This document shows, piece after piece, positions 22,015 through 37,000 of a stretch of 64,000 nucleotides of DNA; the stretch's first letter is position 1, and each line of letters starts with the position of its first letter. Position numbers and translations under genes: made by a program. Source of the stretch: Trichobilharzia regenti (taxonomy: Eukaryota; Platyhelminthes; Trematoda; Strigeidida; Schistosomatidae); NCBI GenBank assembly GCA_944472135.2, contig OX235262.1, forward strand, positions 81,752,903-81,816,902. The letters are read 5' to 3'. The notes under the pieces were generated by a model. The model was given only the letters and a program-made list of their open reading frames with translations, did no database searches and was not told the DNA's origin.

Positions 22015-25000
22015 GTTTTACCTACCTCCAACATCGAACAGAATGCGAAGCACTGTAAACGATATACGTCTTTCCACAGATATCGTGTCTGCGACAAAAA
22101 TGACGCAAGTTGACAGTCACCAAACGAACCTATAGCATCCATCCTGATATTTCGATAACTACCATTCAATTGGAGCTAATGCTACTAAAACAAGTGAAGT
22201 AATCTAAACATTCAACGGTTTAGCTTCTCTCTGTGTACTTCCTTCAAATAGTAGCCAGTTAAATTCTCTCAAATCATGATATAGGTTGATGCTACATGGC
22301 GAACATACTACTACTCACTGAATGTGTTAGCGGTCTCAATCAGTCGCTCGCCTTGTTGACCCTGTTAAACAGATTACATACCGTGGAGAATGTAACAAAC
22401 TTTAATTTCTAGTTTGATGAATCCATATTAAAGTAAAGACTGAGTCAATAGTGTTAAGAAGTTTAAATGAGTGCTACTTTGTAGAACACAGCATGTATTA
22501 CTAAGTGAGTTACAATGCTGAACTCACTATATGAGTTATCACAACCATTTAGTACTGCAAAGCTTTATATAAATCCTTGGTCGCATGTCTGTTTTACCAA
22601 TTATATATTATAGGCGGCAAGTCTAATGAATTACATACACTGAATGCTTTATGTTCAAACAAATTTATCACTAGGGTGAAAATGACAAGTTAACTGCTGA
22701 TTCACACAGCTTAAATACTGCAAGGTCAGGTCAGGTAAGCTACACTGCAATATGCCTATTTTTATACGTAATAAGATACAAAGGCATATTGATTAAGTAT
22801 GAAGAAATTAAGGCAATAAAAATAATACTTACACATGGAATAGGTTTTTCTTCTGCTTTTACTGCAAGCGATGGTTCAGCGATAGACATTTCAGTGGGCG
22901 TATTATCCGATTTTGGTGGTGAAAGATCAGGGCGACTACGTTTATTCTCAGATGAGTTTACAGGAGACGCCTGTGGACGTTTAGGAGAAGTGATAACATT
23001 TGCAATAGCTGTAACTGCAGCACCCACACAATGGAAGATTGATGCGGGTTGAGCTTCTGAAGGTTTAGTGTTAAGTGGAGTTTTATTTGACGGAAGAATG
23101 CTAACTGTTGTCAGTGAAACTGTATATAGAGAACCCAATGAAAAGTATTAAGTGCACAAAACGCATTATGGAATTTTACACAAACAAAATTATGCGTATC
23201 ACAACCAACCAACGTATTCTTAAGTGAAGAAGAAAACATAATTTCCTATAATTAACTTATTTGAATGTAAATTAAATTACGTGTCAGCAACTATCAAGGG
23301 AATCAGAGAAATAAATATCTGTCAAAAATGAACACTATTGACCTCGTCAGATACTAGCTTGCTAGGCTACTAGCTTACTAGTGTTCTCGCCGGTCCCAAG
23401 CCCGGGTAAAGAGGGAGGGTTGGGGCATGGTGCTAGCAACTCCACCCCTGTAAAACAACCAAATCGCTACAGAAACTTCAACGAATAAATATATTAAAAA
23501 TTCTAAAATTATAAGCAATAGCCTTACTTTTCGCTGGAATCGGGGAAGTGAAATGACGCAGGCTGGTGAAAGCCTTCGGGAAGCCAGTCAGCCGATGTGC
23601 CTTCTTTCGATGAAAGCAAAAGTAAGGATGGGTACCTGGAATGTTCGCGCAATGTACGAAACTGGAAAGGCTGCCCAGATAGCCGCTGAAATGAGAAGGT
23701 ACAGAATAGAAGTGTTGGGAATCTGCGAGAGCAGATGGAACGGAACTGGAAGGTGCCAACTACCTACTGGAGAGACAGTAATCTTTTCCGGCCACCTAGA
23801 GGACAACCATGAGCACACCGAGGGAGTGGCCATCATGATGTCACCAACAGCAACCAAAGCTCTCATGCAGTGGGAACCAATCTCCTCCAGGATAATGACA
23901 GCCAGGTTCAACTCAAAAGGAAGGAAAGTTACAGTCATTCAATGTTATGCGCCTACAAACGTCTCAGAACAAGAGAAGAAGGAGGCGTTCTACAGACAAC
24001 TACAAGCAATAATGGACAACGTCCCAAATGGCGATATCAAAATCCTGATGGGCGACATGAATGCGAAGCTGGGACGAGACAACACAGGAAGAGAACTCAC
24101 CATGGGTCGTGAGGCCCTCGGTGAAATGAACGACAATGGTGAACTCTTCTCAGACTTCTGCGCCTTCAATGATTTGGTGATTGGCGGTAGTGTGTTCAAA
24201 CACAAGGATATACACAAGACGACATGGATTTCACCAGATGGAAACACCAAGAACCAAATAGACTTCATCTCAATTTCAAGAAAGTGGAGACGGAGCCTAC
24301 TGGACACAAGGTCAAGGAGAGGAGCAGATGTGGGTTCAGACCACTATCTAGTAGAAGGGACTTTCAAGGTGAAACTAAAAGCCTCGAGGATAGCTGGGGA
24401 TAGGCCACAATGCAAGTTCAACCACAGAGGACACTTTCACTGCAACTGTCAGAGCAAAGCAGGAAACACTACGCGACATCACTGAAGAATCATGCGTGGA
24501 AGAACATTGGAAGTCTCTGAAGGCGATTCTCAACGAAACGTGTTCAACGGTTCTAGGAAGAAAGAAGAGACAAGACAAGGAATGGCTCTCAACGGACACT
24601 TGGAAATTAATAGAAGAGAGGAGAATGGTGAAAGAGAAAATGATTCAATGCAAGGACGGACAGGAGAAGGAGACGATGAGCTCAACTTACAAAGCATTGG
24701 ACAAAGAAGTGAAGAAAAGTGCTAGGAAGGACAAAAGACGATTCTACGACAATCTAGCTACTGAAGCTGAAAAGGCAGCAGGCAAAAGGGACCTGAGGAC
24801 ACTATATCAGATAACCAAATCTCTATCCGGGAAGAGATCAACACAAGCGAAACCTATAAAAGACAGCCAAGGGAAGCCCATTACCAAGGAAGAAAAACAG
24901 ATTAAACAATGGGCGGATCACTTCAAAGGACTCTTGAACCGACCATCACCTGCAACCCGTCCAGAAATACCAACAACAGCGCGCACACAACTGCAAGTTG

Positions 25001-28000
25001 ACACCAATCCTCCAACGAGAGCTGAAGTCTTGAACGCAATCAAACTTCTGAAAGCTGGAAAAACAGCCGGACCAGATGGAATACCCCCTGAAGCACTGAA
25101 AGCGGACCCAGAGACTACAGCAGACATGCTGACTCCATTATTGCAAAAGGTCTGGAAGGAGGGAAAGGTGCCTACTGACTGGAGGAAAGGTTACCTCGTG
25201 AAACTACCAAAGAAGGGCGACTTACGCCTCACTCTGCAAGAACTGGCGAGGAATCATGCTCCTATCGACGCCAAGTAAAATCCTGAGTCGCATCATCCTG
25301 GAGAGATTAAAGGACGCACTGGAGACAGAACTCCGACCAGAACAAGCTGGATTCAGGAAAGGCAAATCATGTACTGACCAAATTGCAACTCTACGCATCA
25401 TCATCGAACAAAGCATGGAATGGCAATCAAACCTCTACCTCAACTTTATAGACTTTGAGAAGGCCTTCGACAGCGTTGACTGCGAAGTAATTTGGAAATT
25501 ACTCGAGTACTATGGCGTACCCCAAATATTCATCAACCTTATTCAACAGCTGTACGACAACGGCACATGTCAAGTGATCCACAACGGAAGACTCAGCGAG
25601 GCGTTTGGAGTAAACACAGGAGTCAGACAAGGGTGCTTATTATCACCAATGATATTCCTAATTGTGGTGGACTGGATTATGCGTCAGACTGTGGGAAACG
25701 AGAAGACAGGAATATCCTGGACCGACGTGAAGAACCTAGAAGACCTGGATTTCGCGGATGATTCATGTTTGATGTCACACACAATCGAAGACTTACAAGC
25801 GAAAACCGACAAACTGGTCGAAGAAGCAGCCGACGAAGACAGGACTCCAGGTAAACATAGACAAGACGGAGGTTATGAAAATAACCAACCAACAACAGCA
25901 ACAACATCCAACGTCAATCACCATCAACGGGAGGGATTTGAAAGAGGTTACTTCATTCATCACTTATCTAGGGAGCATTGTCTCAACTAACAGTCGGAAC
26001 GGACGAGGATGTCAAATCGAGAATCGGGAAGGCGAGAAACACATTCATCAGCCTGAAATCAATCTGGAAATCTTCGTCACTCAGCATCACCAACAAAATT
26101 CGGATTTTCAATACAAACGTAAAGTCAGTTCTTCTATACGGATCAGAAACTTGGCGGGTCACAAAGAATATTTCCAAAAGGCTGCAGACCTTTATTAACA
26201 ACTGTCTTCGCTGCTCCATACTGAAGATCAGATGGCCGGAAAGAATCACCAACAAGGAATTATGGGAACAAACAAAGCAAGAACCAATCGCCCAACAAAT
26301 ATGCAGGAGAAAGTGGAGATGGATCGGACACTCGCTGAGGAGACCGCTGGGTGACATCGCGCGCCAAGCACTCGAGTGGAACCCGAAAGGGAAGCGGCGT
26401 GTGGGACGTCCAAGGGTGACATGGAGGAGATCGTGTGAAGAGGAGTTGAAAGAATATGGATTAACATGGATGCAGGCGAAAAGTATAGCAGAAGACAGAA
26501 GAAAATGGAGACGTGCAGTTGAAGCCCTATGTTCCACTAGGAACCCAAGGGAGCAATAATAATAAAAAAATAATTGACTCAGCGGTAGAATGCTTGTCGA
26601 TCTTGCACACAGTCTGGGGTTCAGTTCCTGGTCGATGCACACTTTTACCTCCCCCAGCTGGCTGTAAACCCGAAAAAGAGAGAAGTTTGACGTGAGGCTA
26701 ACCACCTCACCCCGTAAAAAACACTACCGCTACTGAAACTTCAAAGCTCAAGTTGAAGCCCTATACTCCATTCGGAGCGCAACGGAATAAAATGAATAGA
26801 AGTAAATGAGGAAAAATTTTGAGGGAGAAAATGATTACGAAAAGAAGACAAGAAGAAGAAGATGCCGCTCCAGTATTTTCATCGGTTCAGTGACTTCCAC
26901 TGTGGTTATCTTATCAAATACCTGAAACTCTACACTTGCCTCCTGTTTCGACTAATAGTCATTGTCTAATAAATCTTGCTATCTTTATCTGGCCACCCTC
27001 AGCTTTCTTTTATGTTCAACTTCCACAAACTAATAGGGCATTTGAATATAATTCGTTCATTTCATAAGTCACTATCATATTAACAAATTTAGTTACTGAG
27101 ACTAAAGCATTTCCAGACTACGATTGAAATAGCCTCCCTAACATCTGATGTATGCAAGAGATGACTCAGGATGAACAAGACTGGACAACAACATTTTCAG
27201 TCAGAACTACAAGAATAAATAGTGAATATATTGTACGGTTACTAGACAATGTAGAGAAAGCAAACAAATTATGAACTGTGAAGTTTGTTGGATGAGAACA
27301 AACCTCACTGTGACGACTGAACCTGTAGCTTCCACTGATGAAAATCAAGAAATGAAATGAAATATATATTTGTGTATGCAGAGAGAAAATAATAAAAGGC
27401 GGTGATAATGCCATTCATTGTCAGACTAGTCACTAATCACAAGTTACAGACTGTGAGAATCAGTATTACTACTGTACTGTGCTTCTGTCAACTTCTAACC
27501 GACGGTATTGGGAAAGTATTACAAAAAAAGTAAACCAGTTCCTGAAATAAACAAAATTCAACACTTACTATCTGGTTCTGTTCGCGAGGAAGACAGTGAA
27601 CCCGATGACGGTGTTGAAGAAACAGTGTATGAAGTGATATGAGAATCACTTTTCCCAGCGCATACATTTTTACGAATAGTCTCCGCGAAAGCACTAGCTA
27701 CTTGAGGATCACACAGCTTTTGTATCCGAATTCGATACTCGGTAAGACGTTCCTCCTGTTTTTGAAATTTCTCACACATCTAATTTTTTTGAAAAGGTAG
27801 GAATTAACAGAACTTTTAACAAAGTTTTATACACAAAATTGTATATTAGTAAGATGTTTAATAACCTTTAATTAGAGTACGCTGATATTGTGACACAAAC
27901 TGTTGACAAGATCTATCGACTGAACAAGCCTCCCAATTATATAAAAAGAATATCTATATGAAACCCAGCACAGGGGAAACAGTTTAAACCTATATCCCGG

Positions 28001-31000
28001 TGTAAGTTCTACACTTCACAGTGCTGGAAAATAAGGCATTTCATGGGAAATGAAACCCACAAAAATAGACGGGCTTCAGCGTCTTCCCATGGGAATCAGA
28101 GTTTCCCATATGATTTGTAAACTAGACAAATGATTCAGACGCAGACTAAGGGTCGTTTCATTGGACCTCCTTTCGTGCATGTTATCAAGTTGCTGACTCT
28201 AAAAGAATGACGAGGAAGTATGGTGCACTAATCAATCAGGGCACTTTATCCAAATGCATGCAACTGAGTAAGACTTTACTGAGTGTTGTCATCTGAAGAC
28301 ACGACAACCGGTCAAAAATGCCTGATATCTCCATTTTATTACATTTCATCAAAGATGTACTAGTGGATAGGGATCTGATCCGCCTGACCTAGTTAGGAGT
28401 GACTTGTGTTTAGGGGAAGTTTTCACTAATTGCAATTATGTAGATGATATAGTCCTTTTACTAAGTGGGGGGTGCTAGCCAAATGCAGTCCTTTGGGCAA
28501 AGATCCTAGTACGTTTGGCATGCAATTAGCTCCTGTCAAATTCATTATTTTATTAAGAATGTTAAACAGTTTATCACCAGACCATTAGTGAGATATCCTA
28601 AAGAACTACTTCATATTCAAGGCTATGATGAGTAAAATTTCATTTTCGAACAACTAATTTATAGCAAAAACATTCATTCAGATATCTATAAAAACACAAA
28701 ATAATCGAGCAAAGAATATTCTTTTCGATAAATTCCACTTCTGGTTCTACATTTATATATATATATATATAGACATGTTTATATACACAAAATATTCAAG
28801 GTTGGTAGTTAATAACAATATTGGTGTTTTCTAAATAATATCGATTCGTAAAGTATGATCAATGCAATTACAGTTCACTAAAAATACTTAAATTATAATA
28901 GTAATAAAGATATAATAGCGAATAGAATATCAACTAAAATTAGGAAATTTCCACAAAAATTCAGGATCATTCAAACCTAGATGGCCAAGGTAACGACAGC
29001 GTCTGGACTAACTTCTTTTGGGCGCACAAATTAGGCTTTTTAGTGTGGATCCCAACAGCCTCGGCAATATCTGGTAATCGAACTCTTAAGGCGAAATGGA
29101 GGTTTGTTGGTATTCGGTAAATGACCCTGAAGGCATGGTTAACGTCAATCTTGTATCCACAAGATGAGCCAGAATAGCGCTACGAATAGATTTTGTTTGG
29201 CCTTTGCTTAACCACGCAGGGTGATGTTCGGAAATTTGACGAGAAACACGCCTAATTGTGCGGCCTATGTAACTGGCTCCACAGGAGCAGTTAAATTGGT
29301 AGATACACATGGATAAGGCGAAATTAGGCGGCTTGTTTTTTACTCCCGAACGCGGAAGAGGAGTGGTCTTAAAGATACAACGTAATTCAGCAGCAGGGAA
29401 TGCTCGTTTTGCCGCATTTCTAATGCGCTGTGTTAGTATCTCGCTAGGAACTGCATTTGAAAGAATTAGGCCTTTTTTGGAACTGTTGGTAACTTCGGCT
29501 GCTTTGGTTTCAAATTCATATTCTTATCAATAAACTTTTCAGGATAACCATTCTCACTTAGCAACCGTTTAGCATTATTCAGTTCTTCATCAAGACATTC
29601 GTCGAAGCAAATCGCTCTTGCTCTATGAACCAGGCACTTTATCAAATTGCGTTTGTATTTCAAGGGCACAAAACTGAGAAAATGTGTGTACTGGCCCGTT
29701 GACGTAGGTTTTCTATAAACACTTCTTATTGTGCCAGCCTCCAACGCCTCAGGATGGTCGGGGGTGGGTTCCTTGCGCTGCGGGTTGGCCATCCCTCCAT
29801 ACACCTCTTGAAATGCTCCCATATGACCGGGCGTCTCACATAACCTCTCCTGAGGAAGTCCTACTCACTGCCTTCACGTGGCGGAGGCGTTTTTCACCGA
29901 AGTGAGAGGGCAAAAGCGGATACCCGGCGCTCTTCACCGGGTTGACTAGCCATTGGATGGCAGTCTAGGGGAGATGGCTAAACCCTGATTCCAAACCTCC
30001 AACGACTGGCGTATGAAGCTCACTGGAGCTCACCGCCAGACGTATGGACAAAGGGCTTATTGGATGCCCTGGATGTCTGACCCCATTCAAAAAGGCGTAT
30101 GAACCGGACTCCGGTCACTGGCTGCCAATGGATAGTGGACTCCCTACTCCACTCCTACTGTCTTGTAGGTCACACTTGGTTGTGTAAAGGCTAGAGCTGC
30201 ACTCTCAAACAAAAGGCCGAGCGATTCTGGGGACATCACTCGTACCTAATTCCCATGAAACTTCATGAACTCTCTACAACATCAACCAAATTCCAGTACT
30301 GGTCCAACAACGTCGCCTTCGGTGATTTGGTCATGTTCTGCGCCGACCAGATGAAGATCTGGTCAAATCAGTTCTAAATCCCTCGCCATTTCCATCTTGG
30401 CGATGTCGCAGGGGTGGACAGCTGAAAACATGGCTTGGTACAATCAAGGCTGATATGGAGTGCCTGGGGCTACAAACCGTCTACGGACTCCGTCTGCGGA
30501 ACAAGAATTGGATAACCCTGTCGCAAAACCTTGCATCAGATCGCTGCGCCTGGAAGCGATGGAATGGAATACTAGTCTTTTCCTTTCTCGATGGTAAAAT
30601 TTATTGCAGGATGTACCTCATTAAATCTATCCAGGATGCTCTTTGCTTCCTTCTGGTTTTTTTCATAATCAAAAAAGTATCATCCATGTATCGATTATTA
30701 TGGTTAACAACCAGAGATATAACTGACTACTGAGTATATTAAAAAAAATAAAATAAGCTTATTAGGTAAAGCCTAAAATAGTAGTCAACATATGCTTTTC
30801 AAACACCATATCAACTTCATATCAACTAGGTGAGAATACAAAATTTTCATGCAGAAGTTATAATACCTAAAACTTACATATTGCAGTTCATCATTTTTGG
30901 TTTTTAATTGATTTGCAAGGTCTATACGTGTATCTTTTAGTGAAAGTAATTCTTGTTTCAAACGATGCAATTCATCTTCAAGTTCATTTCTTTCCAAAAT

Positions 31001-31032
31001 GGCTTTATTTAAAGATTTTTTCTGTAAAAAAA

Positions 31033-31077
<45 letters not shown>

Positions 31078-34000
31078 AAAAAAACATTTTCTACGAGATA
31101 TACTAAAGTTATGAGGAACTACAATTGTCGAAATAGTTACACATCCAACGTATGTCCAAATCAATAAGTCATATACTTGTCTGTGTAATGGCCTTCTTAT
31201 GAAGTGTACAGGCACATTGTCCTACTTCTATTAGCTATGCTATTTAACAATGACTAATGGCGTCAGTGGTATAGCGGTTAGGACGCTCGCCGACCATGCA
31301 CATGGTCCGGGGTTCGATCCCCGGCCACTACACGCACTCTTTTACCTCGCTAAGCCAGAAATAATTCTGGTAAAGAGGAAAGGTTGGGCATGAGACTAGC
31401 AACCCCATCCTGTAAAATGAAACGCTGCTACAGAAACTTCAAGCCACTAGCTTGAGGCCCTATGTTCCACTGGGGAACGTGAAGGAAAAAAATGGCATCT
31501 TTACTAACACTGTGTTAACATAATCGTTTTGCTTTCAGGAACACCAATATATAATCTATCTAAAGAACTTCTCAGAAAATTAAATTACGTAACAGAATCA
31601 TGCGATCACTATATCGATTCGTCGATCCAATATTTAGAGAAAATCAAAGACATTCAAGTGGATGACAATCAAATAATGGTGTCCTTTGATGTCACACAGC
31701 ATTATATTCTTCAATTAGTCCAAAACTAGCAACAGAAACTATGCAACAATTACTCTATAGTGATGAAAACATAAATACGCAATGTCTAACTTGGATAGAA
31801 CTCATAAAATTATGCCTTACAACATACTTTCAATTTAATACTCAAATATACGAACAGATAAAAGGAACACCAATGGAATCACCTGCATCAGGATTAATAG
31901 ATGAAGCCGTCATGCAAAGATTAGAATTAATATCCCTACCTATTAATCAAACCAAAAGTCTTCGTACGTTACGTTGATGATACATTTGTAATAATTAAGA
32001 GAAATCATTTAGAATATACCCATAAATTAATAAACAACCTATTTGAAGACGTCAAATTCACAAGAGAAGAAGAATTAGATAACAAAATCCCACTTTTAGA
32101 TGTCTCAATCAGGACAAGTAACACTGGAAATTTAGAAACACAAGTATATAGAAAATCAACGCACACAGATCAAATACTCAACTATACTAGCAATAATCCA
32201 ATCACTCACAAAAGAAGCTGTGTGCAGACAGTGTTTAAGAGAATTCAAACATACTGTAGCACTCCAGAGTTGAAAAGAATGGAAGAAAAATACCTACAAA
32301 CGGTCTTCAAAAAGAATGGTTATCCACAAAATTTCATCAAAAAGTGTTTAAAGTCGAATCAAAACACCAACAAAAAACCATCATCAAAGACCACAAGAAA
32401 ACTCATCCTACCATATATAAAATTATCTCTGAAACAACAGCTAAAGTATTGAAACCATTCGCCGAACTTCTTGTTTTTTCCAATCTAATGAAACAGATAT
32501 AGCGCACTAGTCAGTCAAATCACTTAATTCCATATTGTGCAAACCGAAAGATTCAACACAAAAAGGAGATAAAATTAATACCATTTAAAAAATAAATTGT
32601 ATAAACTGTAACAGACACTACATCGGCCAAAGCGGGCGTCCCCTTCGAATCAGAATCCAGGAACACAAATCAGCTGTGAGAAGACATGTTATATATTCTT
32701 TCATATCAATAGATATAGACAATTATGGACATCAGTATGATTGGGAAAATGTCAAAATCTTAGACAGAGGAAACACCAAAAGTGCCAGGGAATTCCTAGA
32801 AGCCTGGTACTCAAGCGAACCTGCGCTTAACAAACACGTTAATGTAGACCGAATATACCAACTAATAAAAAGTAAATCAGGTGACCAGAAAGTTTAAAAT
32901 CCAAGTCAATAGAAAATGGTCAATACATATGTAAAGATGGTTACTGGGGACACAATTATATCACTCATGGAAAATCTAAGTCAGTTCACTTTATGCTAAA
33001 AGCTGTGCTGCAGATGTTATCCAGAAGGACGACGAAAGCTTCGTAACTAAACCAACCAGCTCAGAGAACACTAGTAATGGCAAAACTGTGTTAGTATACT
33101 ATGGATTTACTTATGGAATAGAAAGCATATTAACCTGAAAAAACAATCATCATATTGGTCTAATACAGCTGGGATACAACCGAAGTAGTTGGTAAAGGGT
33201 TGTATTTTAGTCTGATGATCAAGCAGATAAAATATATCATCCCATCTAGAGTAACAATAACTCCTGCCTTATACACAATTCTCAAGGAAATAGAAGGATC
33301 AGCCACATAAATAATCCTCAACCTGAATTTAAACGATAAACACTGTTAAGAAGGGTTGGTAAAAGAAAATGCTCAAGCTAAGATGCTTAAGCGTTACCTA
33401 ATTAACATGACCACCACCATAAGCACGCAATGTGAAAAGACAATGGGTGTGAAATCATAGATCGCTTCGAACAATAGTACATATTTGGTTCAACAACAGA
33501 GTCTTTGATTTTCTGGTTAGATGAGTGTAAAGTGAAGGAATGACAATCGATGAAGTGTACGTTCATTTTGTTATGCTTGCCAAGCAACTACCTTGCTCTA
33601 TCAGTAGTGGCAGTTGAAGTAAAATTAGGTTGGAAATCAGTTTGTAGACTGGCGCCAAATTTTGTTCCAACTACCGTAAAGTCTATGACGGTTATTCTAG
33701 GAAGTCATCCAGGAAGCAGTTGGAATGTCTTAATTCTTCAGGATAAAAATCAATGCAATACACTCATAGTGTCTAACGTCTCCAGTAATTGTTAGGAAGT
33801 ACCAGTTGTGACTAATATTTTCGAAATTACGAAGATTTTCACTGATTATATTTGTAACTCTACCTTTCTTCATGCACTTCAGTATTTCTCATATCTGTTT
33901 TCAATGGCACAGATGCATTCACACTTTGTGAACACTCTTATATCCATCAGATCCTTATGTTTCTGCATGTTAACTACTCTTTCTCCCGTATACTTCTGCT

Positions 34001-37000
34001 CATGATAGTTCTTCTGAATCTCTTTTCTCTAACTTTGTGTGATACATGGAGAGTATGGCAACTTCAATAGCTGCGCTTCTGTGCAATGTTCTAGGTTAAA
34101 ACTCATTTAGCCCCAGTCATGCGACACACCATGACAACCTACTGTCTCTGCATCTATACTGATGTATAAGACAAACCCGAAAGTAACCTCTTGTGCAGAT
34201 GTGAGCAACACGAAGCGCACATGAGGGATATTATTTTATACTGTAGTATGCACCTTAGGCTTTTCAGTCATATATACAAATAAGTAGGCAGCACATCTGA
34301 CATTCTGTTGCGATAATCTATGCCAATAGCGATTAAAAATTCAATAAGCTGAAAACACAGAAGGAGTAAAACTGGTAAGTAAAACATTAGGGCAATATTG
34401 GTGTGTTTATTACACACTGAGGTACATTTCAGCACCAGAGAAACTGTTTTGTATTTGAACTTGTTAAAGACTGATTATAAACTGATAGTGAGTAATTTCT
34501 AGATTGCATATGAAGCGCCTAGGCTAGGCGAACAACTATTATTGAGAAGATAGGCAGAATTTCAAATTTTTACTCTCATTTCCACTTAACACATTGGCAG
34601 TAATATCAAACAAAAAGGTTAAACAATATTTTACTAACCTGTTCAACGGGATTCATTAACACTGAATCAACCTCCTGATTATTACGTCCATAAAAAAGAT
34701 CCCATAACCACGGACACCTCTAAAGTAATGTTGAAACATATATCTCACATGAATAAGAAGGTATAAAGAAAATCATATGGTGAGATTCAAAAGGTCATAC
34801 TGAAAAAAAATCGTTCTAATGTGAGCTGATGATATGTGTTAACCAGAAGAACATAAAAGTATTCAGCTGATAAATTGAGAATTATTAGTATTAACACTGA
34901 AACATTTCGCCGAAAAGAGACTCTTCCATGAACTTTGTTGTTCTTAATATTCATGTCTGGATGAGTATTTTCCATGAATTATAAATTAGTAATGACCCTT
35001 TGACAATGAAGGAACTTAGAGGGTTTCTCGGCTATTTTGTCAAGCTTGTTGAAGTCATTGCGACGACCGATTTTCTCAGAGATTGACTAAATAACCATAG
35101 ATATCCGAAATGGTATTGGAGAGCCCTTCGTCGTGATAATATTCATCCTAACTCTAAATGCCTTAAACGCTACATTTTGAACCACATTGACTCCATTCTT
35201 TCACGTGTCCCAGAACTGGAGAGAAACATAGCACAACGATTCTTTGTATTATGTGAACACCAAGCTTTCACTGAGTATATGAGTATGGTTACGGAGAGGC
35301 GCACAAAAGCCGTCCATTCAAGCCTATTAAGTAGCCTAAAACCCACTGAAATACGATGCGAATTTCCAGAAGATCCTGCTAAATTTGTGATCAATCATTC
35401 TTTAGTAACTTTATCACCTAGACAACTGGAGGGCTTGTCTGTCGGGGCAAAATTCTGCGAAATGAACCAAAACATTAGCAAGCTCCATACATATGTAGAG
35501 TGCGAAAATTTGATCAATTAGACCAATGAAGTGTGGCGACTGGACGTGCTGCACATCGGTGCAAAGTTCTATGTTGAAACCAGTAATCTATTCCCAGTCT
35601 CTGAAGAAGAGTTCAAACGTTTCAAGTTAACAATTCTAGACTCATGCCATCAGTACCTCAATACAAACTCTAAGCGCAATAATCTATTGACTACAGAACA
35701 CAGAGAACAGCTCAACCAACTGAGACATAACATAGAATTGCTGATCACAAGCTCTGATAAAGATACTGGAATAGTCCTAATGGATAGAAAGGACTATACT
35801 GATAAAATGTTAGTAATTCTTTGAGAAAACAACAAGTTCGCTGAACCTGACAAAGAGAAAGACAAAACAGATATAACAGATGCAACTCACTGGGATATTG
35901 AGAAAGCTTAAAAGTGATCAACTTATCGCTGAAAAGGTCTACAAAAGAAATCGGCCAACCGGTTCGATAATACCCCGACCATATGGATTACCCAAAACCA
36001 ACAAATAGGGACTTCCGTTGCGCCCTATTTTGGACATATCCGGACCTTCACATACCATCCAATTGCAAAATGGCTGGCAGAACTCCTAAAGCTTCTTAGA
36101 GAACAAATTTCGAAATACTCTTTTCGAGACACGTTCGAATGCATCGGTGTCACAGTGGTTAGGACTCCCACCGACCATGCACATGGTCCGGGGTTCGAGC
36201 CCACGCCGACGCACTCCTGATATATATGGTCGAATTGCGAAATTTGGGCTACCGATATCCACGCTGAAAATTCCATACTTGTACCGAAAATACAGTATGG
36301 AATCAAGCTGTAATCGAAAAAAAAATAAAAACAGTCAAAGATGTGGAAGTGGGCGACAATCCCAAGATATCAATCGATGTTGAATTTCTCTTCACAAATA
36401 TCCCGATTACGGAAACGATTTGTTTCTTATGCAAGTACTTGGAAGACAACGATTAGAATACTGGAATACCCATACCCAAGTTAGAAGCACTTCTACTTAG
36501 TTGCACTTTGAACGTACTAATAGACATCAAGTTGGTGTGGCTATGGGTTCACCTTTAGACCCGTTACCTGCAGATATTTTCATGACAAGTTTGGAAAATA
36601 GTCCCTTGAAACCAACAATCGACAACTTTTCTCTGTACAAAACTCAAGTCGATGACACTTTTATCATCTGGGATAATAAATTTAATAGCTGCTACCCAGC
36701 TATCAAATTTACAATTGAAGCAGAAACTGGAGAGGCAATCTCATTTCCGGACGTCTGACTAACAAAGAAGACTAATGAGACCCTAAAGAGATCAATATAA
36801 TCGAAGCCTACGTGGAACGGCCAGCTGACAAACTTATACAGTTGGGTACCCATCAATCGCAAGCGGAACCTGATATTTCTTGAGACTAGAATCCGCAGAA
36901 CATGCAGCCCCGAATAAAAAATGATCACTCTTTTGAAGAAGACACCAATTGAGAGTGTATATCCACCATGCTCTATAAATAAGCGTATAAAGCCGAAAAT

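Larger units (their letters stand above)
23370..26572 (+). mobile_element. RTE-B LINE copy 1, near full length
   Basis: 5' UTR module 23390-23485, endonuclease 23553-24485, reverse transcriptase in pieces to 26559, 3' end GTTGAAGCCCTATGTTCCAC followed by AATAAT repeats. Frame changes near 24420, 25230 and 25860-25990 break the single ORF. It sits in the intron between exons 27779-27569 and 23119-22833, antisense to the host gene. Confidence 0.9.

Noticed and set aside
21950..22169. ORFs with Ile-Tyr repeats
   Set aside because: Translation of the (TA)n microsatellite.
26246..26705. Long - strand open frame (240 codons) over the RTE-B 3' end
   Set aside because: Shadow of the RTE-B C-terminus and the following SINE; no start context, no homology expected.
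31259..31330. Possible functional tRNA gene with strong box A and box B
   Set aside because: No complete cloverleaf with acceptor stem; the same head occurs with SINE bodies at 9174, 36140 and 62505, so it is a SINE head.
35525..35590. Start of a new gene (Trp-rich [10 protein letters not shown] peptide)
   Set aside because: It is the translated RTE-A 3' tail followed by PLE-2 coding sequence.
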